In this document: piece by piece, positions 1-11,900 of the stretch
Position numbering within the stretch: the stretch's first letter is position 1
Layout of the letters: the number at the start of each line of letters is the position of its first letter
Assembly: GCA_029268065.1 (NCBI GenBank)
Contig: JAJUHC010000007.1
Span: forward strand, 1-64,000
Source: Clostridiales bacterium
Lineage (GTDB): Bacteria > Bacillota > Clostridia > Oscillospirales > Oscillospiraceae
Direction of reading: 5' to 3'
DNA length: 64,000 bases
Made by a program: the position numbers and the translations under genes
The notes under the pieces: generated by a model
Databases searched by the model: none
What the model saw: only the letters and a program-made list of their open reading frames with translations
What the model was told of the DNA's origin: nothing

Positions 1-142
1 ATTTTTCCGGCGGCGTGTACGCCGGAAAAATACATTATCCCGCGCAATTGTGCGCGACCGGGGGTATCGCGGCTTCAGCCGCGTATCCAGGGGGTATTGG
101 ATACCCCCTGGAAGCGTGTCAAAACACTTTTTCGACACGCTC
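1..142 (+). mobile_element. Structured intergenic repeat, copy A (left end outside window)
   Basis: Right-hand part of the dispersed structured repeat. Visible in order are a CCGGCG/CGCCGG hairpin (about 1-30), a GCGC-AATT-GTGCGC hairpin (about 40-62), a CGCGGC/GCCGCG hairpin (about 68-84), a GGGGGTAT/ATACCCCC hairpin (about 87-113) and the terminal GCGTGTC/GACACGC hairpin (114-140), ending in GCTC at 142. It abuts a 40-nt hairpin (143-182) directly behind the minus-strand gene ending at 185. In complete copies the same hairpin also lies on the other side of the element; here that partner would be upstream of the window. No coding capacity is evident. Confidence 0.85.
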
Positions 143-182
143 AAGTCGGCCCTTTGGAGCATACGCTTCAAAGGGCCGACTT
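143..182 (-). terminator. Hairpin behind the small coiled-coil gene; target-duplication arm of copy A
   Basis: A palindrome with 14-bp arms (AAGTCGGCCCTTTG and its complement) starts 2 nt past the stop of the minus-strand gene. On that strand the stem is followed directly by the repeat element, so it has no T-tract. By analogy with the other copies, the T-tract should follow the gene-distal duplicate beyond base 1. Confidence 0.7.
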
Positions 183-184
183 CC

Positions 185-511
185 TTATTCTTCGGAGAGT
201 TCGCCGCTATCACGGTCATTTTTCCTGTGCTTTATAGCTTCAATGCTTTGCTTTTTCAGGTCTATAGCTTCAAGCGACGATTTTATTTTGTCGCAGCAGC
301 CGGCAAGAAGCGGGTGCGGCGCATCGGAGCATTTCTCAAAATAGATTTTTCCGATTTCGAGCTGGGCTTTCCTGACCTTCTCTTTCTCCAAGCTAATCTC
401 GGCATTCAGTTTGGCTATATTAGCAAGCTCCATGGCCTTCCTGCCAAACCTGCCCGCTATCTCGGCAGACTTCGCCAGAAATCCGCTCTCCGAGTCCTTA
501 TTTTCTTTCAC
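185..511 (-). CDS. Small charged coiled-coil protein, function unknown
   Basis: A 108-residue protein with no signal peptide or membrane segment. Residues about 10-60 are predicted helical and rich in K, E and A (for example LNAEISLEKEKVRKAQLE), followed by a short segment with a cysteine pair (GCCDK) and a second charged helix. It resembles the helical N-terminal part of small Bacillota proteins that often carry a C-terminal zinc ribbon, but no ribbon is present. It starts with GTG, 25 nt after the fhs stop, and may be co-transcribed with fhs. Function not recognised. Confidence 0.65.
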   Translation of the reverse strand: MKENKDSESGFLAKSAEIAGRFGRKAMELANIAKLNAEISLEKEKVRKAQLEIGKIYFEKCSDAPHPLLAGCCDKIKSSLEAIDLKKQSIEAIKHRKNDRDSGELSEE

Positions 512-536
512 AGCAGCTTCTCAACCAGGCTTGTTC

Positions 537-2297
537 TTAGAACAGGCCGCTTACCTTGCCCGTCTCGGTATCGACGTCGATACGGCGGTAGGCCGGATCG
601 GAGCTGGTTCCGGGCATCATGCTGATGGTGCCAGCCATCGGGCAGAGGAACTTCGCGCCGCCGTAGACAAGGATGTCCCTGATCGGCAGACGCCAGCCCT
701 TCGGCACGCCCTTCCATGTCGGCTCGTGCGAAAGCGAAAGGTGGGTCTTGACCATCATGGTGCAGAAGTCCGCATAATAAGGATCGGACTCAAAGCGCTC
801 AGCCTTCTCGGTGGCAAGCGGGGACCAATCGACTCCGTCCGCTCCGTATATTTCCTTCGCAATCAGCTCTACGCGCTGGCGGAGCGGCATCTCGAGGGGA
901 TAGAGGAACTTGAGATCGACGGGCTCTTCGCAGGCCTCGACAACAAGCTGTGCAAGCTCCTTGGCGCCTTCGCCGCCATACTGCCAATGCTCGGAAAGGG
1001 CGCAGCGTACGTTTCTCTCGGCGCAAAGCCTCTTGACAAGCGCAATCTCGGCGTCCGTATCGGTGTGGAACTTATTGATGCAGACAACGGGCTTGATTCC
1101 GGACTTCTTAACGTTGTTGACATGGTGGAAGAGGTTGGCGCAGCCCTTTTCGAGAAGCTCAAGGTTCTCGGCCGTATACTCGACGGGCAGGGGCTTGCCG
1201 GGAACGACAGCCGGGCCGCCGCCGTGCATCTTAAGGGCGCGGATTGTCGCGACAACGACGGATACGTTCGGCGTGAGGCCGGAAAGGCGAGCCTTTACGT
1301 TCCAGAACTTTTCGAAGCCGATATCGGCGGCGAAGCCGGACTCCGTTACGTGGTAGTCGAAAAGCTTGAGGGCAATGCGGTCGCCGATGATCGAGGACTG
1401 TCCGATGGCGATGTTTGCGAAGGGGCCGGCGTGCACCAGGCAGGGCTGATGCTCAACAGTGTAGCAGAGGGTCGGGTTTATGGTATTGCGCATCCACGCG
1501 CACATTGCGCCGTCAACCTCGAGATCCTTCGTGGTAACGGGATTGCCCTTCTTATCGTAGGCGACAATGATCTTGCCTATACGCTCGCGGAGATCCTTGA
1601 GGTCAGTGGCGATGGAGAGTATGGCCATCAGCTCGGAGCCGACGGCGATGCCGAACTTGGAATCCATCTCAAAGCCGTTGGAATTGCCCTCGCCGAGACC
1701 CATGCGGATCTTGCGGAGACCCTGGGCGCAGAAGTCTATTACCCAGCCGAACTCAATGCGCTCGGGATCTATGTCGAGCCTCTTGAGATTGCGCTTTGAA
1801 AGCTGCTCATCGGTGTAGTTGCGCTCGTGCTGCATACGGGCGTTAAGAGCAACCATTCCGAGGTTGTGGGCGTTCATAATGTCGTTGATGTCGCCTGTAA
1901 GGCCGAGAGAGAACTCTGTCATCGGCATGAGAAGAGCGTTTCCGCCTCCGGCCGCCGTACCCTTGACGTTCATGGTCGGTCCGCCGGAGGGCTGACGGAG
2001 GCATCCGCCGACGTTCTTTCCGAGCTTTCCAAGGCCCTCGATAAGTCCGAGGGAGGTAGTGGACTTGCCTTCGCCCAGCGGGGTCGGGGTTATAGCCGTT
2101 ACTTCGATGAACTTTCCGTTGGGCTTGTCCTTAAGGCGATTCATAATCTTAAGAAAATCAAGTTTTGGGGTCTTGCCGTAGGGAATGATTTCGTCAGGCA
2201 GGAGTCCCATCTTCTTGCGAAACTCTTCTACGCTGGGAAGCGTCTTTTCAGCTTCCTCCGCGATCTGCCAGTCTTTGTATACTCTTGGATCAAGCAT
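537..2297 (-). CDS. fhs: Formate-tetrahydrofolate ligase
   Basis: Catalyses ATP-dependent formation of 10-formyl-tetrahydrofolate from formate. This is the second step of the methyl branch of the Wood-Ljungdahl pathway and a general source of one-carbon units for purines. The P-loop [10 protein letters not shown] is at residues 72-81, and the strongly conserved [17 protein letters not shown] and [13 protein letters not shown] blocks are intact. At 586 residues it is somewhat longer than the usual 555-560; the extra length is mainly at the N terminus. GGAGAG lies 6 nt before the ATG. It lies 112 nt downstream of lgt. No other Wood-Ljungdahl gene is nearby, so full acetogenesis cannot be inferred. 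Confidence 0.97.
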   Translation of the reverse strand: MLDPRVYKDWQIAEEAEKTLPSVEEFRKKMGLLPDEIIPYGKTPKLDFLKIMNRLKDKPNGKFIEVTAITPTPLGEGKSTTSLGLIEGLGKLGKNVGGCLRQPSGGPTMNVKGTAAGGGNALLMPMTEFSLGLTGDINDIMNAHNLGMVALNARMQHERNYTDEQLSKRNLKRLDIDPERIEFGWVIDFCAQGLRKIRMGLGEGNSNGFEMDSKFGIAVGSELMAILSIATDLKDLRERIGKIIVAYDKKGNPVTTKDLEVDGAMCAWMRNTINPTLCYTVEHQPCLVHAGPFANIAIGQSSIIGDRIALKLFDYHVTESGFAADIGFEKFWNVKARLSGLTPNVSVVVATIRALKMHGGGPAVVPGKPLPVEYTAENLELLEKGCANLFHHVNNVKKSGIKPVVCINKFHTDTDAEIALVKRLCAERNVRCALSEHWQYGGEGAKELAQLVVEACEEPVDLKFLYPLEMPLRQRVELIAKEIYGADGVDWSPLATEKAERFESDPYYADFCTMMVKTHLSLSHEPTWKGVPKGWRLPIRDILVYGGAKFLCPMAGTISMMPGTSSDPAYRRIDVDTETGKVSGLF

Positions 2298-2409
2298 ATT
2301 GTTTTCTCTCCTTTATATTGAGTTTGTTTGCGCCTATATATTAATTTTAAGTTGCGCCACAGATAGGTTCCGCCCGCGCCCGGAAAGCGCAAGCGGAGTT
2401 TTCTTCATA

Positions 2410-3285
2410 TCACCCGTTTGCTGCGACGTCCGGAGAACCCGACGCCTCGATTTTCTTGGAATTGACGAGCATTTTGGCGGGGTCTGGCTTCTTCAGGGCG
2501 TAATATACCAGCATCACAACCGAAACCAGGCATGTAAGCGCGGCCAAAACCATGGACACCCTTATTTTCGTTCCGAAAAAGTAAAGGCTGTCCAGCCTGA
2601 GCCTCTCTATCATCGCTCTTCCCAGACCGTACCATGCAAGATACATCAGAAAAATCTGGCCGTCGTATTTACGCCTCTTTCTGAATATAAAGTGGATGGC
2701 AAGGAACCCGATTACATTCCAGCAGGACTCGTACAAGAAAGTAGGATGATAATAACTGATGCCGGTCTTAGTTATCAGGCCCATCTTCCATGGAAGCGCG
2801 GTCTCAGCCCCGTAAGCCTCGCGGTTGATAAAATTCCCCCAGCGGCCGATGGCCTGCCCTATCATAAGCCCGAAAGCCCCGACATCCAGAATCGGAGCCA
2901 GCGGGATTTTCCTTACCCTGCTGAAAATGAACGCGCCCAGGACCCCTCCGATAACGCCTCCATAGATCGCGAGTCCGCCCTTCCATATCTTCACTATGTC
3001 GCCCAAACTGTCCTTGTACGTTTCAAAGTTGAAGATTACATAGTAAAGCCTCGCTGATACGATCGCGAGAGGCACGGCGTAAACCAGCATGTCTATTATG
3101 TCGTCGCCCGTGAGCCCGTATTCTTTCGCATAGCGCGTGACATAAAGCACGGCGAGCAAAAAGCCTGCGGCTATTATCACGCCGTACCAGTAGAAAACAT
3201 GCCCGAAAAGCGAAAAAGAATTGCTGGGATTTATCGTGACGATTTTGCCGAATATTGTAAACGTTATGGTCGCAGTCGACATCAT
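2410..3285 (-). CDS. lgt: Prolipoprotein diacylglyceryl transferase
   Basis: An integral membrane enzyme that moves diacylglycerol from phosphatidylglycerol onto the lipobox cysteine of prolipoproteins, the first step of lipoprotein maturation. The Lgt signature GLMIGQAIGRWGNFINREAYG is at about 139-159. Seven hydrophobic segments fit the family, and 291 residues is normal. The start overlaps the stop of the upstream M16 gene (ATGATG/TGA), indicating translational coupling. AGGTGA lies 3 nt before the first ATG and 6 nt before the second, so Met2 may be the real start. Likely clients here are the ABC binding protein (36.0 kb) and the mini-lipoprotein (54.6 kb). Confidence 0.96.
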   Translation of the reverse strand: MMSTATITFTIFGKIVTINPSNSFSLFGHVFYWYGVIIAAGFLLAVLYVTRYAKEYGLTGDDIIDMLVYAVPLAIVSARLYYVIFNFETYKDSLGDIVKIWKGGLAIYGGVIGGVLGAFIFSRVRKIPLAPILDVGAFGLMIGQAIGRWGNFINREAYGAETALPWKMGLITKTGISYYHPTFLYESCWNVIGFLAIHFIFRKRRKYDGQIFLMYLAWYGLGRAMIERLRLDSLYFFGTKIRVSMVLAALTCLVSVVMLVYYALKKPDPAKMLVNSKKIEASGSPDVAANG

Positions 3286-4565
3286 GACTCACCTTTCACG
3301 GGGCGTACAATCGAAATGGCAAGGTTCTCCGGCCTTAAGCTGCCCAGTACGGCCTCGGAAACATCCTCCATTGTAAATCCGGCGATCTGTTCCATGCTCC
3401 CGAAGGGATCAAACCCGGCAAAATGCCCCGCCGCCTGTCTTACGCACATGCCGTACAGCGAATTGAAGGACCTGATCTCGTCGCCGAGAGCGGCTTTCTT
3501 GAGACGCTGAAAAAGTTCTGTCCTTAAGCTGTTGCTTGCAAAGGAGGCGGCTTCCTCGATTACCGCCGCGCAGACCGCCGAGGGATCGCGGCTTTCACCG
3601 CCGAATACCGCAGCCGCGCCGCCCGGGAAGAAGGTCGAACCGCCGGAAAAGGTATTGTTGATGAGCCCGTCGGCATACAGCCTCGCATAAAGCGGGGAGG
3701 ATTTGCCGAGCAGAAGATTCATCGCGAAATCCATGAGAAGCTCACGCCTCTGTCTCTCCTGTCCCCTGTCCGGAACATCCAGCTTGACTCCCGCCATAAA
3801 AAGCGGCACCGCCACTTCCATCTTCACGTCGGAAAGGCCCGAGGCGGGCCGAGGCTTTTCCTTTTGCCCGTAATCCCTCTCCGCGGTTTCCCTTTTCTCA
3901 GGAGGCAATATCTCGCGCGCAATCGCCTCTACCCTGGCTGGATCAATATCTCCCGCGACGCAGAGAACCATGTTCGAAGGATTATAAAACGCCTCATGGC
4001 AGTAATACAGGGTTTTTGCCGTTATCTTCGCTATGCTTTCCACCGTACCCGCAACAGACACCCGTATGGGGTTTTCGGCGTAAAGCGACTTCATCAGATT
4101 CTGATAGACCGCAAACTCCGGATCGTCCTCCGTCATGCGGATTTCCTGGCCGATTATCCCCTGCTCCTTGGCAACGCTGTCCTCGGTAAAATAAGGCCTG
4201 GATACAAACTTAAGAAGGATTCTGAGATTGTCCTCAAAATTTTCGGTGCTCTCGAAATGATACGCAGTCATTCCCGAGCTGGTAAACGCGTTCGGCGACG
4301 CCCCGTTTGCCGACAGGAGCGTCAGCGCGTTTCCCCCGCCCTCCATGTCGAACATCTTGTGCTCGAGGAAATGGGCCACTCCCGCCGGTGTGTCATGCCA
4401 CTCCCCCGCCAGCCGGAACCTCATATCCGAACCGCCGTAGTTCGCCGCGAAAACCGCAGCGCTCTTGAAATATCCCTTTTTGGGAATTACATAAATCACA
4501 AGTCCGTTCGGAAGCGAGCATATATTGACCTGTTCATTCAGCCTTTCATACTTACGGAGCTCCAT
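3282..4565 (-). CDS. M16 family zinc metallopeptidase, YmfH-like (catalytic)
   Basis: A 427-residue M16 (pitrilysin/insulinase-type) protein. The inverted zinc motif HFLEH is intact at 65-69, and the third ligand is probably a glutamate about 75 residues later within KEQGIIGQEIRMTEDDPEF. The C-terminal half is the second M16 domain. It is the catalytic partner of the next gene upstream, which lacks the motif. Such active/inactive pairs (YmfH/YmfF in Bacillus) are expected to form a heterodimeric cytosolic peptidase. The two genes are separated by one base (TGATATG), so they are translationally coupled, and lgt overlaps the other end. The substrate is unknown. Confidence 0.9.
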   Translation of the reverse strand: MELRKYERLNEQVNICSLPNGLVIYVIPKKGYFKSAAVFAANYGGSDMRFRLAGEWHDTPAGVAHFLEHKMFDMEGGGNALTLLSANGASPNAFTSSGMTAYHFESTENFEDNLRILLKFVSRPYFTEDSVAKEQGIIGQEIRMTEDDPEFAVYQNLMKSLYAENPIRVSVAGTVESIAKITAKTLYYCHEAFYNPSNMVLCVAGDIDPARVEAIAREILPPEKRETAERDYGQKEKPRPASGLSDVKMEVAVPLFMAGVKLDVPDRGQERQRRELLMDFAMNLLLGKSSPLYARLYADGLINNTFSGGSTFFPGGAAAVFGGESRDPSAVCAAVIEEAASFASNSLRTELFQRLKKAALGDEIRSFNSLYGMCVRQAAGHFAGFDPFGSMEQIAGFTMEDVSEAVLGSLRPENLAISIVRPVKGES

Positions 4566-4566
4566 A

Positions 4567-5850
4567 TCAAGCGCTCCTCTCGTTGTTCATGAGGAAGTAA
4601 ACGCTGTCGAGCCGAACGCTCTTAGCGACAGCCACCGCCTGTTCTACCGTAACCTCAGACGAAAGGGCCGCAAGCATTTCGGGAGAATAGTCAAGAAGCT
4701 CAACGGCCTGCCCCAGATAGAAATCCTCAAGCTGCCTTTGGCTGTCCATCATAGAGCGAAGCTCGTTGACAACGCTCTTTTTGGCGTTTAAAAACTCTTC
4801 TTCTTCGATATCGCCCTGCCTGCAGAGCTCAAGCTGCCGAAGTATCTCGGCAAGCGCTTCGTCGTATTTTTCAATGTCGATGCCCGACGCCACAAACATC
4901 ACGCCCTTATGCCGCTCAATTCTCGAGCCGGCATAGTAGCAGAGCGAAAGCTTTTCGCGTACGTTAAGGAAAAGCTTTGAGGTTACGCTCCCCCCGTATA
5001 TTGCGTTGAACACCAGTATCGCGGCGATATCCGGCTCCAGCATGACCTTGCCCAGCCGGAAGCCCAAGGCCAATTTGCCCTGTCCAACATCAAGACTTTC
5101 GGTAAAGTATCGCACGGGCCCGGTCTCCGTCCTTATATCCGTTCCGACGGGGCACGTCTCTTTTCCAGATCTCGGAAGCGCGGAAAAAGCGTCCGCCAGC
5201 GCGGCTTCAACGCGCTTTGCGTCGGCGCTGCCGCAGTAAAATATCTCGATCCTTGCGGATTCCAGAAGCCTTCTGTAATGCTCTGTCAGCGAGGCGGGCG
5301 TAATCCCGAGGGTATCTTCCGCCTTTCCGAGGCTGTCCACCGCAAAGGCCTCCCCGGAGCACATCAGCTCCTTGAGGCGCATGGTCGCGTATTTCTGCTT
5401 GTCGCTGATAATAGACCTTATCTGGTCGGCATGCTTTTCGCGCTCGCTTGCCACATAATCCGAGTTCAAGAGCCCTGCCTTTGTGGCGGGGCAAAGCAGA
5501 ATTTCCCCCACAAGGGATATTACCCTTTCAAGTATCTTCTCGTTTCCGGGGACATATGCGTCGTCGGCAAAATCCGCCAGAAGACCGACACACTGCACCT
5601 CGCCCTTGCTTCTTACCACCGGCAGTATCTTAGCGCCGTAAAGCTCATCCATTGCCGCGGACATGCTCTCCATATCCGGGTGGCTTAGGCACCCGCGCAT
5701 AAGAACCTTTGGCAAGAGCGCGTTTTTCGACGCGTCCTTCCTGTCAAGCTGCAGACAGAACGTGACGCCGAGACAGCCTGTTTTAAACTTATCCGTTTTC
5801 ACGCTCGTAAGGGCGACTAGTGGCATAATTTCTTTTCTCGAAATATCCAT
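4567..5850 (-). CDS. M16 peptidase homologue without zinc motif, YmfF-like
   Basis: Similar in length and fold to the next gene downstream, but the region that should hold HxxEH reads VLMRGCLSHPDM, so the protein is predicted to be catalytically inactive and to serve as the non-catalytic half of an M16 heterodimer. The C-terminal R/Y region (REKLSLCYYAGSRIE), typical of the second subunit, is present. I start it at the ATG at 5850, preceded by GGGGGA, rather than at an in-frame ATG 45 nt upstream that has no ribosome-binding site. About 427 residues. Confidence 0.87.
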   Translation of the reverse strand: MDISRKEIMPLVALTSVKTDKFKTGCLGVTFCLQLDRKDASKNALLPKVLMRGCLSHPDMESMSAAMDELYGAKILPVVRSKGEVQCVGLLADFADDAYVPGNEKILERVISLVGEILLCPATKAGLLNSDYVASEREKHADQIRSIISDKQKYATMRLKELMCSGEAFAVDSLGKAEDTLGITPASLTEHYRRLLESARIEIFYCGSADAKRVEAALADAFSALPRSGKETCPVGTDIRTETGPVRYFTESLDVGQGKLALGFRLGKVMLEPDIAAILVFNAIYGGSVTSKLFLNVREKLSLCYYAGSRIERHKGVMFVASGIDIEKYDEALAEILRQLELCRQGDIEEEEFLNAKKSVVNELRSMMDSQRQLEDFYLGQAVELLDYSPEMLAALSSEVTVEQAVAVAKSVRLDSVYFLMNNERSA

Positions 5851-5953
5851 AGAATAGCATATCCCCCAAAACAAACCGATTTTATTATAAAGCATTGGTA
5901 AAATATAAAAAAGAGTTAATATAAATAATTTTATAAAAAAGTTTCTATTTTTA

Positions 5954-8900
5954 TCATTTTATCTCAAAACACACTTCGTGTAAACCTTTATATGCACCTA
6001 ATTCCAATACTTTTTCGCTCTTTTCAACGCCGTCCACGAGCATTTTCCCCGCCCCGTTCCTCCGCACTTTTATGTGGAACTCGGCGTCCGGTGTTTTAAA
6101 AACCGCGCCGTATCCGCTCCAGCCGTCCGGCAGCTTAGGCTCAATTTTCAACCTCCCTCCGCGAACCTTGATGCCGAGAAGCTCCTCCTCGACAACGCTG
6201 AAATACCAGGCCGCGGCGCCCGTATACCAGTTCCAGCCGGCACGTTCCTCGTGAAGGGGATTGGAATAAACGTCGGCCGCCAGCACAAACGGCTCCGCCT
6301 TGTACCTTGCCTGCTCATGATTCGACGGCAGAATCGCGGAAAGAATGTCCCAGGCCTCGTTCGCTTTCCCGATTTTCAGGCAGCCGAGAGCCAGCCATAT
6401 CGCGGCGTGGGTATATTGTCCCCCGTTTTCACGCACGCCGGGCACATATCCGCGGATATACCCCGGATCCCTGCCCTCCCCGCTGAAAGGCGGCGAAAAG
6501 AGCTTTACTATCCTCCTTTCCCTGTCGAAAAGGATGTCCACGGCGCTCGATATCGCTTTTTCCGATTTTTCCTTATCGGCATATGAGCTCCAGGAGGAGA
6601 AGCTCTGGGCAATGGAGTCTATCGCGCATTCCTCGTCGCCCTCCTTGCCGATTGGAGTCCCGTCGTCAAAGTACGCCCTTAAGAACCACTTGCCGTCCCA
6701 GGCCCCGTTTGCGGCTCCGGCCGAGCGTCTCGCCGCGTCCGAGTAGCGCTCCGATAGCTCCGCTTCACCGATCGCGGCGCAAAGCCCCGAAAAACGCTCG
6801 CACACATACGCGAGGAACCATGTCAGCCAGACGCTCTCGCCGCGTCCCCCAGCGCCCACCCTGTCGAAGCCGTCGTTCCAATCTCCTCCGCCGATCAGGC
6901 TGAGTCCGTGCTCGCCAGCGCCCCGGCTCAAAGCAAGGTCGAGCGCGCGCCTTCCGTGCTGGAAAAGCGTTTCGAATACGCCGCTTTTTTGCGGGAGCTC
7001 ATATCGCTCGCACTCGCCCTTTTTCAGCGGGCATGAGCTTATATACTCCGTTTCAGCGCTCAAAATGCCGAAGTCGCCGGTAACCTCGGCGTAGCGGCAA
7101 AGCGCATACGGCAGCCACAGGAGATCGTCGCTGCACCTTGTCCTGACTCCCTTGTCACATTGCCCTTCGATTCCGTTCGGGTGCCACCAGTGCTGCACGT
7201 CACCCTCGAGGAATTGGTGCTCCGAGGCCCTCATTATCTGCGCCTTCGCAAGCTCGGGATGGTGCTGCATCAGGCATGTTACGTCCTGAAGCTGGTCCCT
7301 GAAGCCGTAGGCTCCCCCGTTTTGATACAGAGAGCTGCGCCCCAAAAGCCTTGACGCGAGCGCCTGATACATCGCCCAGCCGTTCATATAATTATCGAGC
7401 GCCTTTTCGGGCGTGGAAACAACGAGCGAGCCGAGCTTCTCTTGCCAGTATTTCCGTGTCCTTTCAAGCTCGGCCTTCGCCGCCTCCGGCTTCAGAAGGC
7501 CGGAAATTCTCTCTTCTCCGGCGCAGCCCGATATGAGAATAACGCAATCTGAAGTCATAAATTCCGCCGATATGCAGTAGGGCGTCCTGGACCTCATATC
7601 CCTCTCGGAGAAGCTGATAATACCTTCGGAGCAGGCGGTGATGAAGCTGTAGCCGGGGAACTCGGCGTTTCCCCTGTTCTCCGCGAGAATCAGATTGTTT
7701 TCCGCCCTGAGGTATATTCCGTTCTGCACCGTGTCGGCACCGAGAACCAGTTCCGTAAAGTAGCTCAGCCTTTCAAAAATCGACGTATCCGAAAGCTCTA
7801 TTATCAGTATCCTAGCGTCCAGGTCCGGCGGCACGAAGGCTGTGGTCCGCACCGTGCATCCGGCGACTTCCTTTTCCCAGGAGGCATAGCCGAAGCCGAA
7901 CCTTAGCCTGCATTCGCGCCCGTCGGCATCGGCAAACAGGGAGCAGGCCTTTTCACCGCAGCCGAGGCTTATCCTTTCCGTTCCCTCGACCGAGAGCAGA
8001 TCGTTGAGCCAGACGTTTATTTTGTTCTCCCTCGCGTTTATGTGCCACATATGGCCCGTACCGCAGTCCGAGGCAATGTAGCCGTATCTCCCGTTTGTCA
8101 GAATGTCGCTCCACGAAACCTGAGGCAGAGCGCCTGAAAGCTCCGCCGCAAAGCTCCCGTCCTTTTCGAAATATCGCCTTGGGCCGTTCGGATTATCAGA
8201 CTCCTCTTTCCAAAAGGCGCCATTCATTGCAAAATGAGTCCTCACCGTGCTTTTTTCGGGTGCTTCGGCGCAGTCGATAACCTTTGACGAGGCGCATACG
8301 AGCTCTTCGAAATTCTCCTTGTCGGATATATAAACGCCGTTTCCGAAGTCGTTTTCCAAACCAAGCTCGCACAGAATTCCGGTAAGCATGGACTTTGCGG
8401 GCTTACGGTAGTCCGCGCCGTCGTTCGTTATGAATACCATATCGAATTTGAGTCCGCTCTTTTTCAATATCTTGTAGCTGAACAGCACCTTTCTGACTCT
8501 CTCAGCGCACTCTTCATCCTCGGCTATCACCGAAACGATGGGTAAATCGCCGGATATGCCAAGTCTCCACAGAATCTCCTTCGAGCCTGTCGCCCTTGTG
8601 ATTCCGAGACTCTCCTTGTAACTTTCTCTGAAAAAAACCATGGAGCTCAGCATTTCCATCGCGGCCTCGATGTCGTCGGAATCAGCTCCGAGGCTCTTCG
8701 CCGCCTCCCCGACGCGAGCCGCGCCGCCGTTGGCGGGCATTTTCAGTATGGTTTCCGCCGATGCAACGGCCTCCGCCTCGCTTTTCTCCACGCACAGTGA
8801 AAAGCGCAGTTCCTTTTCCTCCGACGGCTTTATCAGCAGCTTTACCCTCGCAAACACGCAGGGGTCCAGAACCGCGCCGAGGCTGCACTGCGCCGCGCGC

Positions 8901-11900
8901 TTAAGCGCGTTTGCTATCTGCCTTTGCCCTCCCCTGCCCAGAGCGATTTCACGGCTTGTGTCGAAGCTCATCTCCCCGTCGCACGCAAAGGCCAGAAACA
9001 GGCTCTTCTTTCTCCCGTTGGAACGGCGCTTTACGACTATTGCGCCGTTTGAGAGCTTTGTTTCCAGCGCCAGCTTTGAAAAGGCCGGGTGCGCGTAATA
9101 ATCCGCCCTTGATGCCATCACCGGCTCAAAATAGCACACCAGCTCCGCTTCGAGGCTCTTACTTAGCCTATTTCCTATTCTTATGCTCCTTAGCTCGCCC
9201 TGACAGTCGGGCGAGACCTTGACGTTCATGCAGGATACGAATTCATCCCTCTTTGCGTAAATCTCGCCATAGTGATCGGTGAAAACAAAGGAAAAGTGCG
9301 TTTTATCGTCGAAAACCGGCTGCGGAAGCAGAGAAACCACCTCGTCTCCGATTTTCAGAAAAAAGCTCATGCCCTGGCTCTCTCCCATCGGAGCTCCGTC
9401 GAAAGCCGTTACCAGATTGTCCTTCCACATACTTCTGCTCGCGCCGGTTTCGGACAGAGCAACCGCATAGCTGCCGTTTGAAAGAAGCGCCGCCCAGGGG
9501 CGCTTCAGGCTGACGCCCTCTCCGCTCCTTTTCCAGCCGTTAAGGGTATGAATCCTGGGCTTTTCCGGCACATCGCGCGATGGCTTGCTGAGAACCACCT
9601 GACCGACGGGTACCTTCTCCTGAAGCAGCTCCGAATAGGCCGCCATTTCCCGGTCCCGCATGAAACGCTTCTGCATCACCCCGTCGTTGACCGCATTGTC
9701 GGCCGCGATTATGCTCATGCCCAGATGATGCGCCATGAAGCATTTCACTATCTCGTATTTTTTCCCCATCTGCCTGGAGGGGGTGAAATCCACAGCCTCA
9801 AAAAAGCCGTATCTCCCCTCCATTCCCATCTGAGAAAGCTTTTTCAGATTCTTTACGGCGCTTTTCGGGAACACCTGAAGCGCCAGGAAGCTTGAGTAGG
9901 GCGATATCACGCATTCCTTGTCCTGCCCCCGCTTGAGCGCGAGGCCGCCCGCCCCGTGAGCCTTGTACTGATAGTTCATATTCGGATCGAAGGAGTAAAA
10001 GGCGCTCTCCGACATTCCCCAGGGGCTGAACGCTCTTTTTTGGACATACGCGCAGAACTTCATGCTCTCGAAAAGCATCGAGTTCTCATAGCAGGGCATG
10101 ATGAGGTTGGGCATCAGGTACTCAAACATGGTGCCTGTCCAAGACGCCATGCCGTAGAAGTTGTCTTTTGAAACGAGAACTCTTCCGAGCCTTCGCCAGT
10201 GCTTCTTATTTACAAAGCCTTTCGCGATGGCGATGTAGCTTGTCTGTCTCGCCTCGCTCGCCATCAGATCGTACCAGCCCTCCGTGGGCTTCCCGTCGGA
10301 TTCGAGCCCTATATAAAACAGCTGGCGTTCCTCATCAAACAGAAGGCTGAAATCCATGGAATCGGCGAGTCTCCCCGCTCTGTCCGCAAGCTCCTTCAGG
10401 GCTTCACCCTTCTCGAGAAGCCCTTCCCTTAGAACGATAAGGGCCCCCGCAAGGTTGCCGCTGTCCACAGACGAAACATACGGGGGCTCGAGCGGAACCA
10501 GACTTTCGGTGTCATACCAGTTGTACAGATGACCGTTCCACTTCGGAAGCTTCTCCACCGTGGATATCATGTTTTCTATATATTCCGGCGCCCTTTCGGC
10601 TCCGGCAAGCTTCATGTCCATGGCGGCGAGCGCCGAAAGCAGGGCAAGCCCTATATTAGTCGGCGAGGTCCTTTCCGCCGCGCCTATATACGGCTCCTCC
10701 TGATAGTTGTCCGGCGGCAGATAGTTGTTTCGGGGTCCGGTCAGCTCGGAGAAATACCTCCATATTTCGTTTGCAGCCCTTATCAGGTACAGTCTTTCAT
10801 CCTCGGTCAATACCTGTCTTTTCCTTTTTTCTTTGCCGAGGCTCGAGGCGCAGACGGGAGATGCGAGCCATACGATACCGACCGCGGAGCCTATCGGCGT
10901 TTTCGAAAGAAAGACGGCCGCCGCACCGACTATGACGGGCGCATACATCCTGCGGCAGCAGGAAAGCATGCCTTCGCTTTTCTTCTTTTCGCTCTCGGCG
11001 GCGGTAACCCATGAAAGAAGGTTTTTTCCCGAAACCTTCATCCTGTACAGCGCCGTAAAAACGGCGTGGAGGCAGATGTAGGCGTGGTAGGGCAGAAATA
11101 TCAGCTGGACCAGCGTTTGGGTAAGCGCGGCGCCAAAGCCGGATATTATCGTCGAGTGATACCTTGCCTTGGTATTTACGTCTCTCCTGAACACAAGCTC
11201 AGCGGATGAAATGAGCAGGGCCGAAACCGCGGACAGCACCGCCACCGATGCGGCGGCTGTGAAATTGACGCTTTTTGACAGCATGCCGATATAAAGCGCG
11301 GCAAACGACGCAATAGGCGCCATGCTTCTGCGCAGGTTGTCAAAAATCTTCCACTTGTTCAATTGATTTAAGGGATTTTTTACCTTTTCGCCAGCCTCGT
11401 CAGGCACTCTCGCAAAGAGCCAGCCCGCTATCTGCCAGTCCCCTCTCGTCCATCTGTGAAGTCTGTCGTAATAGGAGGAGATTTTGTAGGGATACCCGTC
11501 CGTGAATTCAACGTCCCCCGCAAAGCCCGCGCGAAGGTATGCACCTTCCAAAAGGTCGTGGGAAAGCACCAGATTTTCGGGAAAACGATGGTCAAGGCAG
11601 AGGCTGAAGGCGTTTATGTCGATAATGCCCTTCCCCATGAAGCTTCCCTCGTCAAAAAGGTCGTTGTACACGTCTCCCGCCGCGTTCCCGTAAGGGTCGA
11701 TGCCTCCCTGTCCGGCAAAAAGCCTCGTGAAGTCAGAACGGTTGGCCGCCCTGAGGTCAACCGATACTCTTGGCTGCAAAATTCCGTGCCCGGCGGTCAC
11801 GATTCTCTTCTCCGCGTCAATTTCCGCCCTGTTGAGAGGATGAAGCATGGCCCCCACGAGCTCGCGGGCAGAGTCCACTCCAAGTCTGGTGTCGCTGTCA

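Noticed and set aside
15-344. Short reading frames inside copies of the repeat
   Set aside because: They end at different places in each copy, have no ribosome-binding site, and base changes follow stem pairing rather than codon positions.
411-1799. Long plus-strand frame opposite fhs
   Set aside because: Shadow of the fhs codon pattern; low-complexity translation with no known motif.
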